Positions 1-8,042 of a DNA stretch of 21,293 nucleotides are shown here, one piece after another. The notes under the pieces were generated by a model, which was not told where the DNA came from, ran no database searches, and saw nothing but the letters and a program-made list of their open reading frames with translations. Position 1 is the stretch's first letter, and each line of letters starts with the position of its first letter. Source of the DNA: JAVWMQ01 sp036637375 (GTDB taxonomy: Bacteria > Bacillota > Clostridia > Peptostreptococcales > Anaerovoracaceae); assembly GCA_036637375.1 (NCBI GenBank), contig JAVWMQ010000031.1:1-21293 (forward strand), read 5' to 3'. Position numbers and translations under genes: made by a program.

Positions 1-29
1 ATTATACCATATACCCCAAAACTTGACAA
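1..29 (-). promoter_or_regulatory. Sigma-A promoter pointing left out of the window
   Basis: On the minus strand a -35 TTGTCA (29..24, 5/6 to consensus) is followed by a 17-base spacer and an extended -10 TGGTATAAT (9..1). It is divergent from the citrate synthase promoter, and the two -10 regions form an 11-base inverted repeat (1-11 against 75-85). The gene it would drive lies outside the window, so its identity is unknown. A divergently encoded regulator is a common arrangement, but that is inference. Confidence 0.6.
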
Positions 30-30
30 A

Positions 31-50
31 CAAACGTTCGCAAACGTGTG
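31..50. promoter_or_regulatory. 20-bp near-palindrome, candidate operator between divergent promoters
   Basis: The two halves CAAACGTTCG and CAAACGTGTG form a dyad in which 16 of 20 positions are symmetric. CAAACGT also repeats directly at 31-37 and 41-47, one helical turn apart. The dyad lies between the two outward-facing -35 boxes (24-29 minus and 57-62 plus), where one bound dimer could affect both promoters. The regulator family cannot be named from this alone. Confidence 0.5.
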
Positions 51-56
51 AATGTA

Positions 57-85
57 TTTACTATTTAATTAACTTATGGTATAAT
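57..85 (+). promoter_or_regulatory. Sigma-A promoter of citrate synthase
   Basis: A -35 TTTACT (57-62, 4/6) and a perfect -10 TATAAT (80-85) are separated by 17 bases. A TG one base before the -10 (77-78) makes it an extended -10 promoter. The -10 ends 32 bases before the ATG at 118. Confidence 0.75.
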
Positions 86-117
86 CATACGATATATGTT
101 TGAAAGGAGATTATTTG

Positions 118-1536
118 ATGTTTAGCTTTAGAAGAAAAATTACTGCAGGAGAGCGAACAATTTCCGGAATTCCAAAAATTTACTTAACTGCAATGGCAAA
201 AAAGTTAGCAGATCAAGATGCTATCGATTCTAGCCTTTATAAAAAATATAATGTTAAGCGAGGTTTGCGTAATTCAAACGGAACTGGCGTAGTAGTTGGT
301 CTAACAAGTATAGGCGAAATTATCGGTTATGATGTTGATGAAGACAAAAACAAAGTACCAAAACATGGCGAACTTTATTATAGGGGATACGAAGTTAAGG
401 AATTAGTTAACAACTACATTGTTGAAGACAGATTTGGATTTGAAGAAGTAACTTATTTGCTAATGTTTGGCGAACTGCCATCTACAAAACAACTAAATGA
501 ATTCGTGAATCTTATTTCGGCAAAACGTAACTTACCTGATGGTTTTGCTAGAGATATGATTTTAACCGCACCATCTCGTAGCATAATGAATAAATTAGCA
601 CGAAGCGTGTTGGCACTTTACTGTTATGACGAAAACCCTGACGACACATCTGTTTCTAATGTACTTAGACAGTCTATAGATTTAATTGGGTATTTCCCTG
701 CATTGGTGGCTTATGCATATCAGGCAAAGAGCTCACATTTTGACAACAAAACGCTGCATTTACGAAATCCTTTACCAGAACTAAGTACAGCCCAAAACAT
801 TTTGAGAATGTTAAGGCCTCATGGTAAATACACTGATTTAGAAGCAAAAGTATTAGATTTATGTTTAATACTTCATGCAGAACATGGTGGTGGTAATAAC
901 TCGTCATTTACAACACATCTAGTTTCTTCATCTGGAACAGATACTTATTCGGCAATTTCTGCTGCTATTGGTTCTCTAAAAGGACCTAAGCATGGGGGTG
1001 CAAATATTGCTGTAATTAATATGATTGATGATTTAAAAAAGAATGTAAAAGATATAACAAACTACAAGGAAGTAGATGCATATTTAACTAAAGTATTAAA
1101 AAAGCAAGCCAATGACAAAAGTGGCTTAGTGTATGGTATGGGTCATGCAATTTATACTATGTCCGATCCAAGAGCTGTCCTTCTAAAAGGCATGGCAAAA
1201 AAACTTGCAGAATCTATGGATTTAGTTGATGATTTCATGCTTTGTGATCACATAGAAAAAGTTACACCTTCAATTTATGAAGCTGTAACTGGCGAAAAAA
1301 AGGTAATGTCAGCTAATGTTGATCTTTATTCTGGGTTCGTATACGATGCCCTTAATATTCCAACAGATATTGCTACACCTTTATTTGCAACAGCTAGACT
1401 TTCAGGTTGGTGTGCACACAGAATCGAGGAATTAGTTGCAGGCAAAAAACTTATGCGACCTGCATATGTAAACGTTCAACCACACCGTAATTTCGTACCA
1501 ATTAAGGAACGTAGATTTGACGGAAAACAAAAGTAA
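118..1536 (+). CDS. gltA: Citrate synthase
   Basis: Citrate synthase condenses acetyl-CoA with oxaloacetate to citrate in the cytoplasm. In anaerobic clostridia it usually feeds the oxidative branch toward 2-oxoglutarate and glutamate. The 472-residue protein carries the expected catalytic triad: His292 in GPKHGGAN, His343 in GMGHAIY followed by SDPRA, and Asp402 in NVDLYSG. The usual Arg after the GHR/GHxxY histidine is Ala here, which I believe is common in clostridial members. The reading frame is open from a TTG at 100, but AAAGGAG (103-109) lies 8 bases before ATG 118, so 118 is the better start. The gene stands alone between its own promoter and a terminator. A 2-methylcitrate synthase cannot be excluded from motifs alone, but no propionate genes are nearby. 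Confidence 0.93.
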   Translation: MFSFRRKITAGERTISGIPKIYLTAMAKKLADQDAIDSSLYKKYNVKRGLRNSNGTGVVVGLTSIGEIIGYDVDEDKNKVPKHGELYYRGYEVKELVNNYIVEDRFGFEEVTYLLMFGELPSTKQLNEFVNLISAKRNLPDGFARDMILTAPSRSIMNKLARSVLALYCYDENPDDTSVSNVLRQSIDLIGYFPALVAYAYQAKSSHFDNKTLHLRNPLPELSTAQNILRMLRPHGKYTDLEAKVLDLCLILHAEHGGGNNSSFTTHLVSSSGTDTYSAISAAIGSLKGPKHGGANIAVINMIDDLKKNVKDITNYKEVDAYLTKVLKKQANDKSGLVYGMGHAIYTMSDPRAVLLKGMAKKLAESMDLVDDFMLCDHIEKVTPSIYEAVTGEKKVMSANVDLYSGFVYDALNIPTDIATPLFATARLSGWCAHRIEELVAGKKLMRPAYVNVQPHRNFVPIKERRFDGKQK

Positions 1537-1545
1537 TATCTACAA

Positions 1546-1572
1546 AAATAGGGCTAACATATAGCCCTATTT
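1546..1572. terminator. Bidirectional terminator between gltA and the ybaK-like gene
   Basis: An 11-bp perfect stem (1546-1556 with 1562-1572) closes a 5-base loop. A T-rich tail follows on the plus strand, and five A's at 1544-1548 give a T-run on the minus strand. It can serve both convergent genes. Confidence 0.85.
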
Positions 1573-1599
1573 ATTTTAGCAAAATTTATTAACTTAAAC

Positions 1600-2079
1600 T
1601 TATTCTACAATATCACAAACATCTACCCATTCAATTGCCTTTGAATATTCAAATAGTTCATCACAAGTAAGTTCAATGGCACTATTGCTACTTCCACATG
1701 CTGGAAAAACCGTTTCAAAACGCTTCATAGATTCATCAGTATAAATCTCCACTTCTGGGTTATCTATAGCAAATGCACAAACCCCACCAACTGCGTGACC
1801 TGTCATTTCCAAAACTTCATCCGCTGTCAGCATCTTTGCCTTAAATCCAAATTTACCCTTAAACTTCCCATTCTTAATTTTTGTATCGCCTGCAGTTTGA
1901 ATTAATATACATCCACCCTCAGGTTTCTTAAAAGAAAGGGTTTTGCAAATTCTAGCTGGTATTACACCCACCGCTTCTGCTGCAAGTTCAACTGTCGCAC
2001 TCGAAACATCAAATTCCAAAACACGACTAGATTCTATACCTATTTCCGCAAAATATTCTCTTACTTTTTCAATTGCCAT
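1600..2079 (-). CDS. YbaK/EbsC-family aminoacyl-tRNA deacylase
   Basis: The 159-residue single-domain protein belongs to the family related to the editing domain of prolyl-tRNA synthetase. Relatives hydrolyse mischarged tRNA such as Cys-tRNA(Pro). Lys46 in ARICKTLSF matches the essential lysine of the family, and GHAVGGVCAFAI corresponds to the conserved VGGVxPF loop, with Ala at the usual Pro. The frame runs back to a GTG at 2085, but AAGGAGAT (2094..2087) is properly spaced only for ATG 2079. No strong -35 is visible; a TATAAT at 2120..2115 could be the -10. It is transcribed alone, convergent with gltA and divergent from the SNF transporter. The substrate tRNA cannot be assigned. Confidence 0.82.
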   Translation of the reverse strand: MAIEKVREYFAEIGIESSRVLEFDVSSATVELAAEAVGVIPARICKTLSFKKPEGGCILIQTAGDTKIKNGKFKGKFGFKAKMLTADEVLEMTGHAVGGVCAFAIDNPEVEIYTDESMKRFETVFPACGSSNSAIELTCDELFEYSKAIEWVDVCDIVE

Positions 2080-2179
2080 AATCACATCTCCTTACTATTT
2101 ATTGATTACACTCTATTATATACCCTTTGTCCGAAAATTCCTATTTATTATTTTTAACAGTTTTTTTGATATTTTTTTG

Positions 2180-2208
2180 TTGACAAACAACAAAAACTAT
2201 ATTATTCT
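2180..2208 (+). promoter_or_regulatory. Sigma-A promoter of the SNF transporter
   Basis: A perfect -35 TTGACA (2180-2185), a 17-base spacer and a -10 TATTCT (2203-2208, 4/6) lie about 155 bases before the chosen ATG at 2364. This implies a leader of roughly 150 bases. Confidence 0.65.
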
Positions 2209-2257
2209 TAGTAAGTAAATATTTTTAAAGGAATATTTTAACAGAATTTTTTTATAT

Positions 2258-2363
2258 GACTCTACCTTAATCGCCTATATTGAGGAGAGCATATATGGTT
2301 TGAAATACTAATTTCAGACTGGATACGTTAATGAACTATTTAGAAAGGGTTATAGGTGAAGTT
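2258..2363 (+). promoter_or_regulatory. Structured leader with two-codon reading frame before SNF transporter
   Basis: CTCTaCCT (2260-2267) can pair with AGGAGAG (2283-2289), hiding a Shine-Dalgarno-like sequence. That sequence sits 5 bases before ATG GTT TGA (2295-2303), a start codon with one sense codon and a stop. A second hairpin (2298-2306 with 2311-2319, ACTA loop) contains this stop. I could not match the region to a riboswitch class I know, and there is no T-box GGTGG core. The pairing is seen in the sequence; a regulatory role is inference. Confidence 0.35.
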
Positions 2364-3764
2364 ATGAGCGAGAACAAAGGTCAATGGGGAAGTAGTTTTG
2401 GCTTCCTAATGGCAGCAGTTGGCTCTGCTGTCGGACTAGGCAATTTATGGGGATTCCCATACAAGATGGGGAAAAGTGGAGGATTCGCATTCCTACTTAT
2501 GTATTTAATTTTAGCAGTCTTAATTGGATTCGTAATTATGGTTGGAGAGCTTACAATAGGACGTAAAACAGGCAAAGGTGTTGTTGGTGCATATGCTGCC
2601 CTAAGTAGCAAATTCAGACCACTTGGCTGGATGGGTTTCATCGCACCAATGTTAATTTTATCGTTTTATTCAATGCTTGGTGGCTACTGCCTTAAATATG
2701 CAGTAGGAAATATTGGAGATATTTTCAATGCAAGCTGGGGAATTAACAATGCAGATCCTGGAGCATACTTTAGTGCATTTACTTCTGATCCAGTAGCATC
2801 TTCAATTTACACTATAATATTTATGGTATTAACTATTGGAATTGTTATGGGAGGCATTTCTGGCGGTATTGAGAAATTCTCTAAAATTGCTATGCCAGCA
2901 CTATTCATAATGCTATTAGTTGTAATCGCTAGATCAGTTACACTACCTGGCGCATCAGAAGGTTTGGCATTTATGTTTAAACCAAACTGGGAAGTTTTCC
3001 AAGGAAATGGTTGGATGTCTATTCTAGCAATCGCTGGAGGGCAAATGTTCTTTTCACTGTCTCTAGGAATGGGTGTTATGATAACATTTGGTTCATATCT
3101 ACCAAAGTCTGAAAACATCGAACAAAAATCTGTTTTAATCCCAATTGCAGATACATTAGTTGCCATTATGGCTGGATTAGCTGTAATGCCTGCAGTATTC
3201 GCTATGGGTATGGAACCTGCGCAAGGTCCTGGGCTACTATTTATAACACTTCAGGCAGTGTTTAGCCACATGGGCACACTTGGTCCAATATTTGGTTTCC
3301 TTTTATATGCCTTGGTATTCATTGCTGCCATCACATCTTCAATTTCATTACTTGAAGTAGGTGTATCAGTATTAATTGATAGCAGAGAAAAAAAGCAACA
3401 GACAATAAACAGAAAAGGAATTACAATGGCTCTAGGTCTTGTAATCACTGTCCTTGCTGTCTTCGTTTCTGTTGACGGTTTAGGTGCAGGTCCTCTACCA
3501 CAGCCTCTTGGATTCTGTTGGTTAGACTTCTTAGATTTATTATCTGAAGGAATAATGATGCCTCTTGGAGCTCTAATTATGTCTCTAATTATAGGTTGGA
3601 GCCTTGGGGACAAATGGCTTGAAGATGAATTAACATTAGAAGGCAATAAGTGGAGAAGCAAAGCATTTTCTATGATTTGTTTCAAATTCATAGCACCTGT
3701 TGGAATGCTATTAGTTCTAGTTGGACAGATTGATAATTTCTTCCAGCTTGGAATTTTTAGCTAA
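2364..3764 (+). CDS. Sodium-dependent transporter, SNF/NSS (LeuT) family
   Basis: This is a polytopic membrane protein of 466 residues that takes up a solute, usually an amino acid, with Na+. The N-terminus MSENKGQWGSSFGFLMAAVG, then SAVGLGNLWGFPY with its unwound first helix, is the family signature. Ten or more hydrophobic segments follow. The ATG at 2331 would add 11 residues but lacks a good ribosome binding site, whereas AGGTGA (2354-2359) precedes ATG 2364, and family members typically begin MSxKxGQWGS. At residue 30 a Gly replaces the Arg of the classic WRFPY motif, which in LeuT forms part of the outer gate. I think this variant occurs in Firmicutes, but it is worth noting. The substrate cannot be told. 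It has its own promoter, leader and terminator. Confidence 0.9.
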   Translation: MSENKGQWGSSFGFLMAAVGSAVGLGNLWGFPYKMGKSGGFAFLLMYLILAVLIGFVIMVGELTIGRKTGKGVVGAYAALSSKFRPLGWMGFIAPMLILSFYSMLGGYCLKYAVGNIGDIFNASWGINNADPGAYFSAFTSDPVASSIYTIIFMVLTIGIVMGGISGGIEKFSKIAMPALFIMLLVVIARSVTLPGASEGLAFMFKPNWEVFQGNGWMSILAIAGGQMFFSLSLGMGVMITFGSYLPKSENIEQKSVLIPIADTLVAIMAGLAVMPAVFAMGMEPAQGPGLLFITLQAVFSHMGTLGPIFGFLLYALVFIAAITSSISLLEVGVSVLIDSREKKQQTINRKGITMALGLVITVLAVFVSVDGLGAGPLPQPLGFCWLDFLDLLSEGIMMPLGALIMSLIIGWSLGDKWLEDELTLEGNKWRSKAFSMICFKFIAPVGMLLVLVGQIDNFFQLGIFS

Positions 3765-3788
3765 TCACAGATTTAATAAGGTAAAAAC

Positions 3789-3819
3789 AAAAGGTGGAAA
3801 ATATTTTTCCACCTTTTTT
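3789..3819. terminator. Bidirectional terminator between the SNF gene and scpB
   Basis: A 13-bp perfect stem (3789-3801 with 3805-3817) containing GGTGG/CCACC has a TAT loop and runs into six T's. A-rich sequence at 3783-3792 gives a T-tract on the minus strand, so it can also end the mtnA-scpB operon. Confidence 0.9.
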
Positions 3820-3845
3820 CATTCTAAATATTATACAAGACACCC

Positions 3846-4448
3846 TTATTCAACGTCATTGCTGCCTAGTGAATCTATGGATATTTGCTGAAAATCCAAA
3901 CTATCCATTTTTTCATCACTCTCATATACGCTTTCAATATCTTCAATATCTGGCAAATCCTTAATGCTTTCAAAGTTAAAGTATTTCAAAAATGCGTCAG
4001 TTGTTCCATACAAAATAGGTCTACCTATAGCATTTGATCTACCCACTTCTTTAATAAGATCCTTTTTGCTAAGCCCTTCCAAAACTCGCTCACACTTAAC
4101 ACCTCTGATTGACTCAACTTCACCTCGTGTTACTGGTTGTTTATATGCGATTATCGCCAAAACTTCCAATGCTGACTGACTTAATTTTTTCTTTTTTACT
4201 GGTGTGCATAGTCTTTCAATATACTCTGCATTTGCTTCCTTTGTTACAAACTGGAAGCTTTTATTAATACGTCTAATTTCAATGCCTCTGCCTTCTTGGA
4301 TATATTCTTCTTGCAATTCTAGGAACAATTCATAAATTTCCTTTGTTTCAACATTTAAAACTTCTGCACAAACCTTAGCTTCTAAAGGTTCTCCCCATAT
4401 AAACATCATTGATTCAAGCGCTGATTTTAGGCTCTTTTTAGTCGTCAT
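3846..4448 (-). CDS. scpB: Segregation and condensation protein B
   Basis: ScpB is the winged-helix (kite) subunit of the Smc-ScpAB condensin, which compacts and segregates the chromosome. The 200-residue protein matches the family in length and shows the characteristic core QSALEVLAIIAYKQPVTRGE, then IRGV and GRPILYGTT. The C-terminus is acidic. Its ATG lies 11 bases inside the end of scpA, and a GGAGGG ribosome binding site sits within scpA, so the two are translationally linked, as is usual for partners needed in fixed ratio. It is the last gene of the mtnA operon and ends at the bidirectional terminator. Confidence 0.95.
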   Translation of the reverse strand: MTTKKSLKSALESMMFIWGEPLEAKVCAEVLNVETKEIYELFLELQEEYIQEGRGIEIRRINKSFQFVTKEANAEYIERLCTPVKKKKLSQSALEVLAIIAYKQPVTRGEVESIRGVKCERVLEGLSKKDLIKEVGRSNAIGRPILYGTTDAFLKYFNFESIKDLPDIEDIESVYESDEKMDSLDFQQISIDSLGSNDVE

Positions 4449-5205
4449 TTTTTCCCTCCATATTTTTGTCCAAAGCTATTTTTTTTAGAAGTATATCTCC
4501 AAACAATGCTCTCTGCTCTGCCGATATAGTTCTCCCCTTTACCATTTCAAGTATTGATACAAAGGATAATACTATATCATATTTATCTTGATCATCTTGA
4601 ACGGTTTCCTTAAAGGATAGAATTTTTTGCTCATCCATTTCAAACAAACTATGAATAAATTTAATTCTATCATCTGCACTAATTCGCTGCATTTCTTTGC
4701 GCTCATAGTGATGTTTCACATCAGAAACTCTTTTTCTCTTGTCTATAAATAATTCAAATGCCTTAACAAATTTATTAATATCTAGAATCAAATGTTCGTC
4801 TGGAGCCTCTAAGAACTCTTTAATATCTTCTTGCGGTTTCTCAAAGATTCTAGATCCTTCTTCCTCTTTTTGACTTAATATTTCTGACATAAACTTAAAT
4901 TTCTTGTACATTATCAGACGTTCAACAAGGTCGGTTCTAGGGTCTTCATCAAGTACCTCAACACCATCTTTATTAATTCTAGGCAAAAGCATTTTTGATT
5001 TCAGCTCAATTAAAGCAGCAGCAAGTACCATGAATTCTGAGGCGACCTCAACTTCGATTTCTTTCATTTTATTTAAATAACTTAAATACTGTTCTGTAAT
5101 CTCTGAAACCTTAATATCATATATATCCATCTTTGCATTTTCAATTAAATACACTAACAGATCAAATGGTCCTTCAAAAATATTTAGTTTAACTTTGTAT
5201 CCCAT
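4438..5205 (-). CDS. scpA: Segregation and condensation protein A (kleisin)
   Basis: ScpA is the kleisin that bridges the Smc heads and binds ScpB. The N-terminus YKVKLNIFEGPFDLLVYLIENAK-type signature, together with DIYDIKVSEITEQYLSYL, is diagnostic. A helical middle region and a C-terminal winged-helix segment (about residues 170-245) complete the 255 residues. The ATG shares one base with the stop of the upstream EamA gene (TAATG), and AAGGAAGG within that gene serves as ribosome binding site. Having condensin genes behind transporter genes with no space for a promoter means their expression probably follows the mtnA promoter, unless an internal promoter lies within the upstream coding region. 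Confidence 0.95.
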   Translation of the reverse strand: MGYKVKLNIFEGPFDLLVYLIENAKMDIYDIKVSEITEQYLSYLNKMKEIEVEVASEFMVLAAALIELKSKMLLPRINKDGVEVLDEDPRTDLVERLIMYKKFKFMSEILSQKEEEGSRIFEKPQEDIKEFLEAPDEHLILDINKFVKAFELFIDKRKRVSDVKHHYERKEMQRISADDRIKFIHSLFEMDEQKILSFKETVQDDQDKYDIVLSFVSILEMVKGRTISAEQRALFGDILLKKIALDKNMEGKNDD

Positions 5206-6095
5206 TACTTACCTTCCTTTAATTTGTTGTTCTCACTGTAATTATAAAATAGCAATCCTATAATTACCACTGTTGCACCTATCAATTGCCAAACTGTAGG
5301 TATTTCTCCAAACACCCAAAATGCAAAAAAAGTAGCAAATACAATTTCCATAGTTTCCCATGCAGAAACATATAAAGATGTAACATATCCCATGCACCAG
5401 TTCCATACTCCATGAGCACCTATTTGACAGATTATAGTCGCACCAAGTATAGCAATCCAATCTGATATTGGATACCCTACAAAAGGAGTTTTAGTTAAAA
5501 CCATTCCTACAAAAAAGCAAATTAGACTAGTTCCAAATACTATCATTACATAGATTGCTGCTGGCATCCTCTTTCTAACTTTTGCACCTATTACGAAATA
5601 TATCCCCATAAATCCAGCCGATAAAATGGCAAGTATATCTCCAATTATATGACTACCTGCAAAGGTATAATCAAATCCAGCAACAACAGTACCTCCCAAA
5701 ATAGCAATTAGAACTCCAACAATAGATTTAATTGGTATCTTTTCCTTAAACACCGTTGTTATTATAATTATAACTATTAAAGGATGTAGTGCTGCCAAAA
5801 CAACTGCACTTGCAACTGCCGTATGCTTTACAGCTGTAAACCAACAGTAAAAATGTCCAAACAAAAATATTCCGGAAATAATCGCCCAGATTACGTCTAG
5901 CTTAATTAAGGATTTAAGCTCCTCTCTATAAGAAATCACAACAGGAATCAAGAATATAGGCAAAGCAAATAACTGCCTATAAAACCCTATTACAAGAGAA
6001 TTTGCAGAAATATATTTTGCAAATATTCCAGAAGTAGAGCTTGCAACTACCGCCAATATAACTATGTATTTCGCATTTTTTTGAAAAAAATTCAT
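5205..6095 (-). CDS. EamA-family (DMT) membrane transporter, second copy
   Basis: A 296-residue protein with about ten hydrophobic helices arranged as two EamA repeats, the first around residues 10-135 and the second around 150-285. FAKYISANSLVIGFYRQLFALP and the late GEIPTVWQLIGATVVIIGLL are typical drug/metabolite-transporter motifs. Members mostly export small metabolites or amino acids; the substrate is unknown. The start shares one base with the stop of the preceding EamA gene and its own stop shares one base with the scpA start, so it is locked into the operon. It is clearly related to but divergent from its neighbour, so the pair is either an old duplication or two separately acquired members. 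Confidence 0.88.
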   Translation of the reverse strand: MNFFQKNAKYIVILAVVASSTSGIFAKYISANSLVIGFYRQLFALPIFLIPVVISYREELKSLIKLDVIWAIISGIFLFGHFYCWFTAVKHTAVASAVVLAALHPLIVIIIITTVFKEKIPIKSIVGVLIAILGGTVVAGFDYTFAGSHIIGDILAILSAGFMGIYFVIGAKVRKRMPAAIYVMIVFGTSLICFFVGMVLTKTPFVGYPISDWIAILGATIICQIGAHGVWNWCMGYVTSLYVSAWETMEIVFATFFAFWVFGEIPTVWQLIGATVVIIGLLFYNYSENNKLKEGK

Positions 6096-6991
6096 TAATT
6101 ATCGCTCCTACTACTACCTTCCATTTGGCATAACAAAACGCCAAATATAATCATAATTGCAGTAAATACCTTTGCCCAAACTAATTCCTCTCCCAAAATT
6201 ATTATTGCCAATATCATTGAAAAAATTGGAATTAAATTCACAAAGTTAGATGCCCTTGTGGGCCCTATTTCCTTAATTGCATACTGCTGTGTCAAATAAC
6301 CAATAACTGACGGGAATATTGCCATATATACAATTGATATCCATGCCGCCATCGGTGCCTGTGGCAAAAATGTCCAAGGTTTTTCGTATACTGAAAATGG
6401 TATTACAAAAATTGTGCATACGAGAAAACTATAAAATGTAATTATTATCGGTGGAATGTGATTACACTTCGCCTTACTAAATACTGAATAAATAGCCCAT
6501 AATATAGTTGCAATAAGCATAAACAAGTCACCTATGTTTAGCGAAAACTCTCTAAGCAGGTTAACATTCATCCCTGTAATAGTTAAAATTACCCCTAAAA
6601 AAGATATTCCAATACCTGCAAGCTGTCGCTTACTTACAAACTGTTTCATAAAAATAGCAACAAAGATTGATGTGGTTATTGGACTTGATGCTGCAATAAT
6701 TGAAGCATTAATTGCTGATGTATACTTAAAGGTCCAAAAGAAAAAAACGTGATAACCAAACATACCTACAATTCCTGTTACCAAAAATAGTGGTATATGC
6801 TCCTTTTTTAATTGAAACTCGACTTTCATAACCTTAATTACAACATATAAAACCACAGTGGCTATTGCAAACCTCAAAAATGTCAATGTAAATGGTGGGA
6901 TATATGGTGCATTATATTTACCTGCAATAAATGCTCCTGACCAAAACACCGTAGCAAGTAGCATCATAACGTAAACCTTTGATTTATTCAT
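6095..6991 (-). CDS. EamA-family (DMT) membrane transporter, first copy
   Basis: A 298-residue, ten-helix protein with two EamA repeats. The N-terminus TVFWSGAFIAGKYNAPYIPPFTL-type sequence and the later PSVIGYLTQQYAIKEIGPTRA with GEELVWAKVFTAIMIIFGVLL match the family closely. The ATG at 6991 lies 8 bases inside mtnA, with GGGAGG in the mtnA coding region as ribosome binding site. The position directly behind a methylthioribose-phosphate isomerase suggests export of a salvage by-product or related sugar or amino acid, but that is only inference from context. Confidence 0.88.
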   Translation of the reverse strand: MNKSKVYVMMLLATVFWSGAFIAGKYNAPYIPPFTLTFLRFAIATVVLYVVIKVMKVEFQLKKEHIPLFLVTGIVGMFGYHVFFFWTFKYTSAINASIIAASSPITTSIFVAIFMKQFVSKRQLAGIGISFLGVILTITGMNVNLLREFSLNIGDLFMLIATILWAIYSVFSKAKCNHIPPIIITFYSFLVCTIFVIPFSVYEKPWTFLPQAPMAAWISIVYMAIFPSVIGYLTQQYAIKEIGPTRASNFVNLIPIFSMILAIIILGEELVWAKVFTAIMIIFGVLLCQMEGSSRSDN

Positions 6992-8012
6992 TTAAAGCCT
7001 CCCTAAGGTTGACATTATACGGTGGGTACACAATACCTTTTTCTGTTATGATTGCTGTAATCAACTCATGATTAGTTACATCAAATGATGGGTTTATAGT
7101 GTTTATTCCCTTTGGTGCCATTTGTTCTTGATACCACATACTATATATTTCTTCCCCATCTCTATATTCAATTTCAATATCCTTACCTGTTTCTGTATCC
7201 AAGTCTATAGTTGACGATGGAACATACATATAAAAAGGAATACCAAAGTGTTTTGCCAAAATAGCCACTCCATTTGTTCCAATTTTATTTGCTCCATCTC
7301 CATTTGCAGCCATTCTGTCACAACCAACTACAACTGCATCTATTTTGCCCTGACTCATAACTGTAGCCGCCATATTATCGCAAATCAAAGTTACATCTAT
7401 ACCAGCCTTGTTCAGTTCATATGTAGTCAATCTAGCACCTTGCAACAAAGGTCTTGTTTCATCTGCAAAAACTTTAAATTCATAGTCTTTTTCATGTCCT
7501 AGATACAAAGGGGCAAGGCAAGTTCCATAACCTGATGTTGCAAGTGCTCCTGCGTTACAATGAGTTAATATACCCATTCCAGGCTTTAAAAGAGAAAGTC
7601 CAAACTCACCCATCTTGATGCTGGCATTTTCATCTTCACAAAAGATAGCCTTAGCCTCATCTAAAATCCTATTTCTATCTATTTCTTCACCAAGGGATAA
7701 TACGCACTGATACATTCTGTCAAGCGCCCAAAATAAATTTACAGCCGTCGGCCTTGATGTTTCTAAATACTCCTTAACTTCTTTGAACTTCTCAGCAAAA
7801 CCTTTGTCTTCATAATTTCTAGTTATGACAAAAATGCCAAAAGCAGCTGCAATGCCAATAGCTGGCGCGCCTCTAACCTTTAGTTTATGAATAGCTTCCC
7901 ACAGTTCTTCTTTTGTATTTATTTCTATATATTCTTCAACCTGGGGTAGCTTCCTTTGATCTAATATCAAAAGTTTCTCACCCTCATATATTACCGGTTT
8001 AATTCTTGCCAT
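6984..8012 (-). CDS. mtnA: S-methyl-5-thioribose-1-phosphate isomerase
   Basis: MtnA converts 5-methylthioribose-1-phosphate to the ribulose form in methionine salvage. Relatives also act on 5-deoxyribose-1-phosphate. The 342-residue length fits. Visible motifs are RGAPAIG (48-53 region), THCNAGALAT with the active Cys152, and VVGCDRMAANGDGANKIGT with the catalytic Asp231. The Cys and Asp pair favours a true isomerase over an eIF2B-like regulatory homologue. AGAGGTGAT precedes the ATG. It is the first gene of the operon with the two EamA transporters and scpAB. No other salvage gene such as mtnK is in the window, so the pathway must be completed elsewhere or the enzyme works in a shorter disposal route. 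Confidence 0.92.
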   Translation of the reverse strand: MARIKPVIYEGEKLLILDQRKLPQVEEYIEINTKEELWEAIHKLKVRGAPAIGIAAAFGIFVITRNYEDKGFAEKFKEVKEYLETSRPTAVNLFWALDRMYQCVLSLGEEIDRNRILDEAKAIFCEDENASIKMGEFGLSLLKPGMGILTHCNAGALATSGYGTCLAPLYLGHEKDYEFKVFADETRPLLQGARLTTYELNKAGIDVTLICDNMAATVMSQGKIDAVVVGCDRMAANGDGANKIGTNGVAILAKHFGIPFYMYVPSSTIDLDTETGKDIEIEYRDGEEIYSMWYQEQMAPKGINTINPSFDVTNHELITAIITEKGIVYPPYNVNLREALNE

Positions 8013-8042
8013 TTAATCACCTCTTTAAATTTCACTTATTCT

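Noticed and set aside
100..117. Upstream TTG start for citrate synthase
   Set aside because: The ribosome binding site AAAGGAG lies inside this extension and is correctly placed only for the ATG at 118.
2258..2363. Glycine, SAM or T-box riboswitch before the SNF gene
   Set aside because: I looked for the conserved cores I know for these classes and found none. It is kept only as an unclassified structured leader.
2331..2363. ATG at 2331 as start of the SNF transporter
   Set aside because: No Shine-Dalgarno sequence precedes it, and the family N-terminus begins at ATG 2364, which has AGGTGA upstream.
2381..3691. Three open frames opposite the SNF transporter
   Set aside because: All lie within the conserved transporter, are rich in Pro and Ile as expected from reversed membrane codons, and have no recognisable domain.
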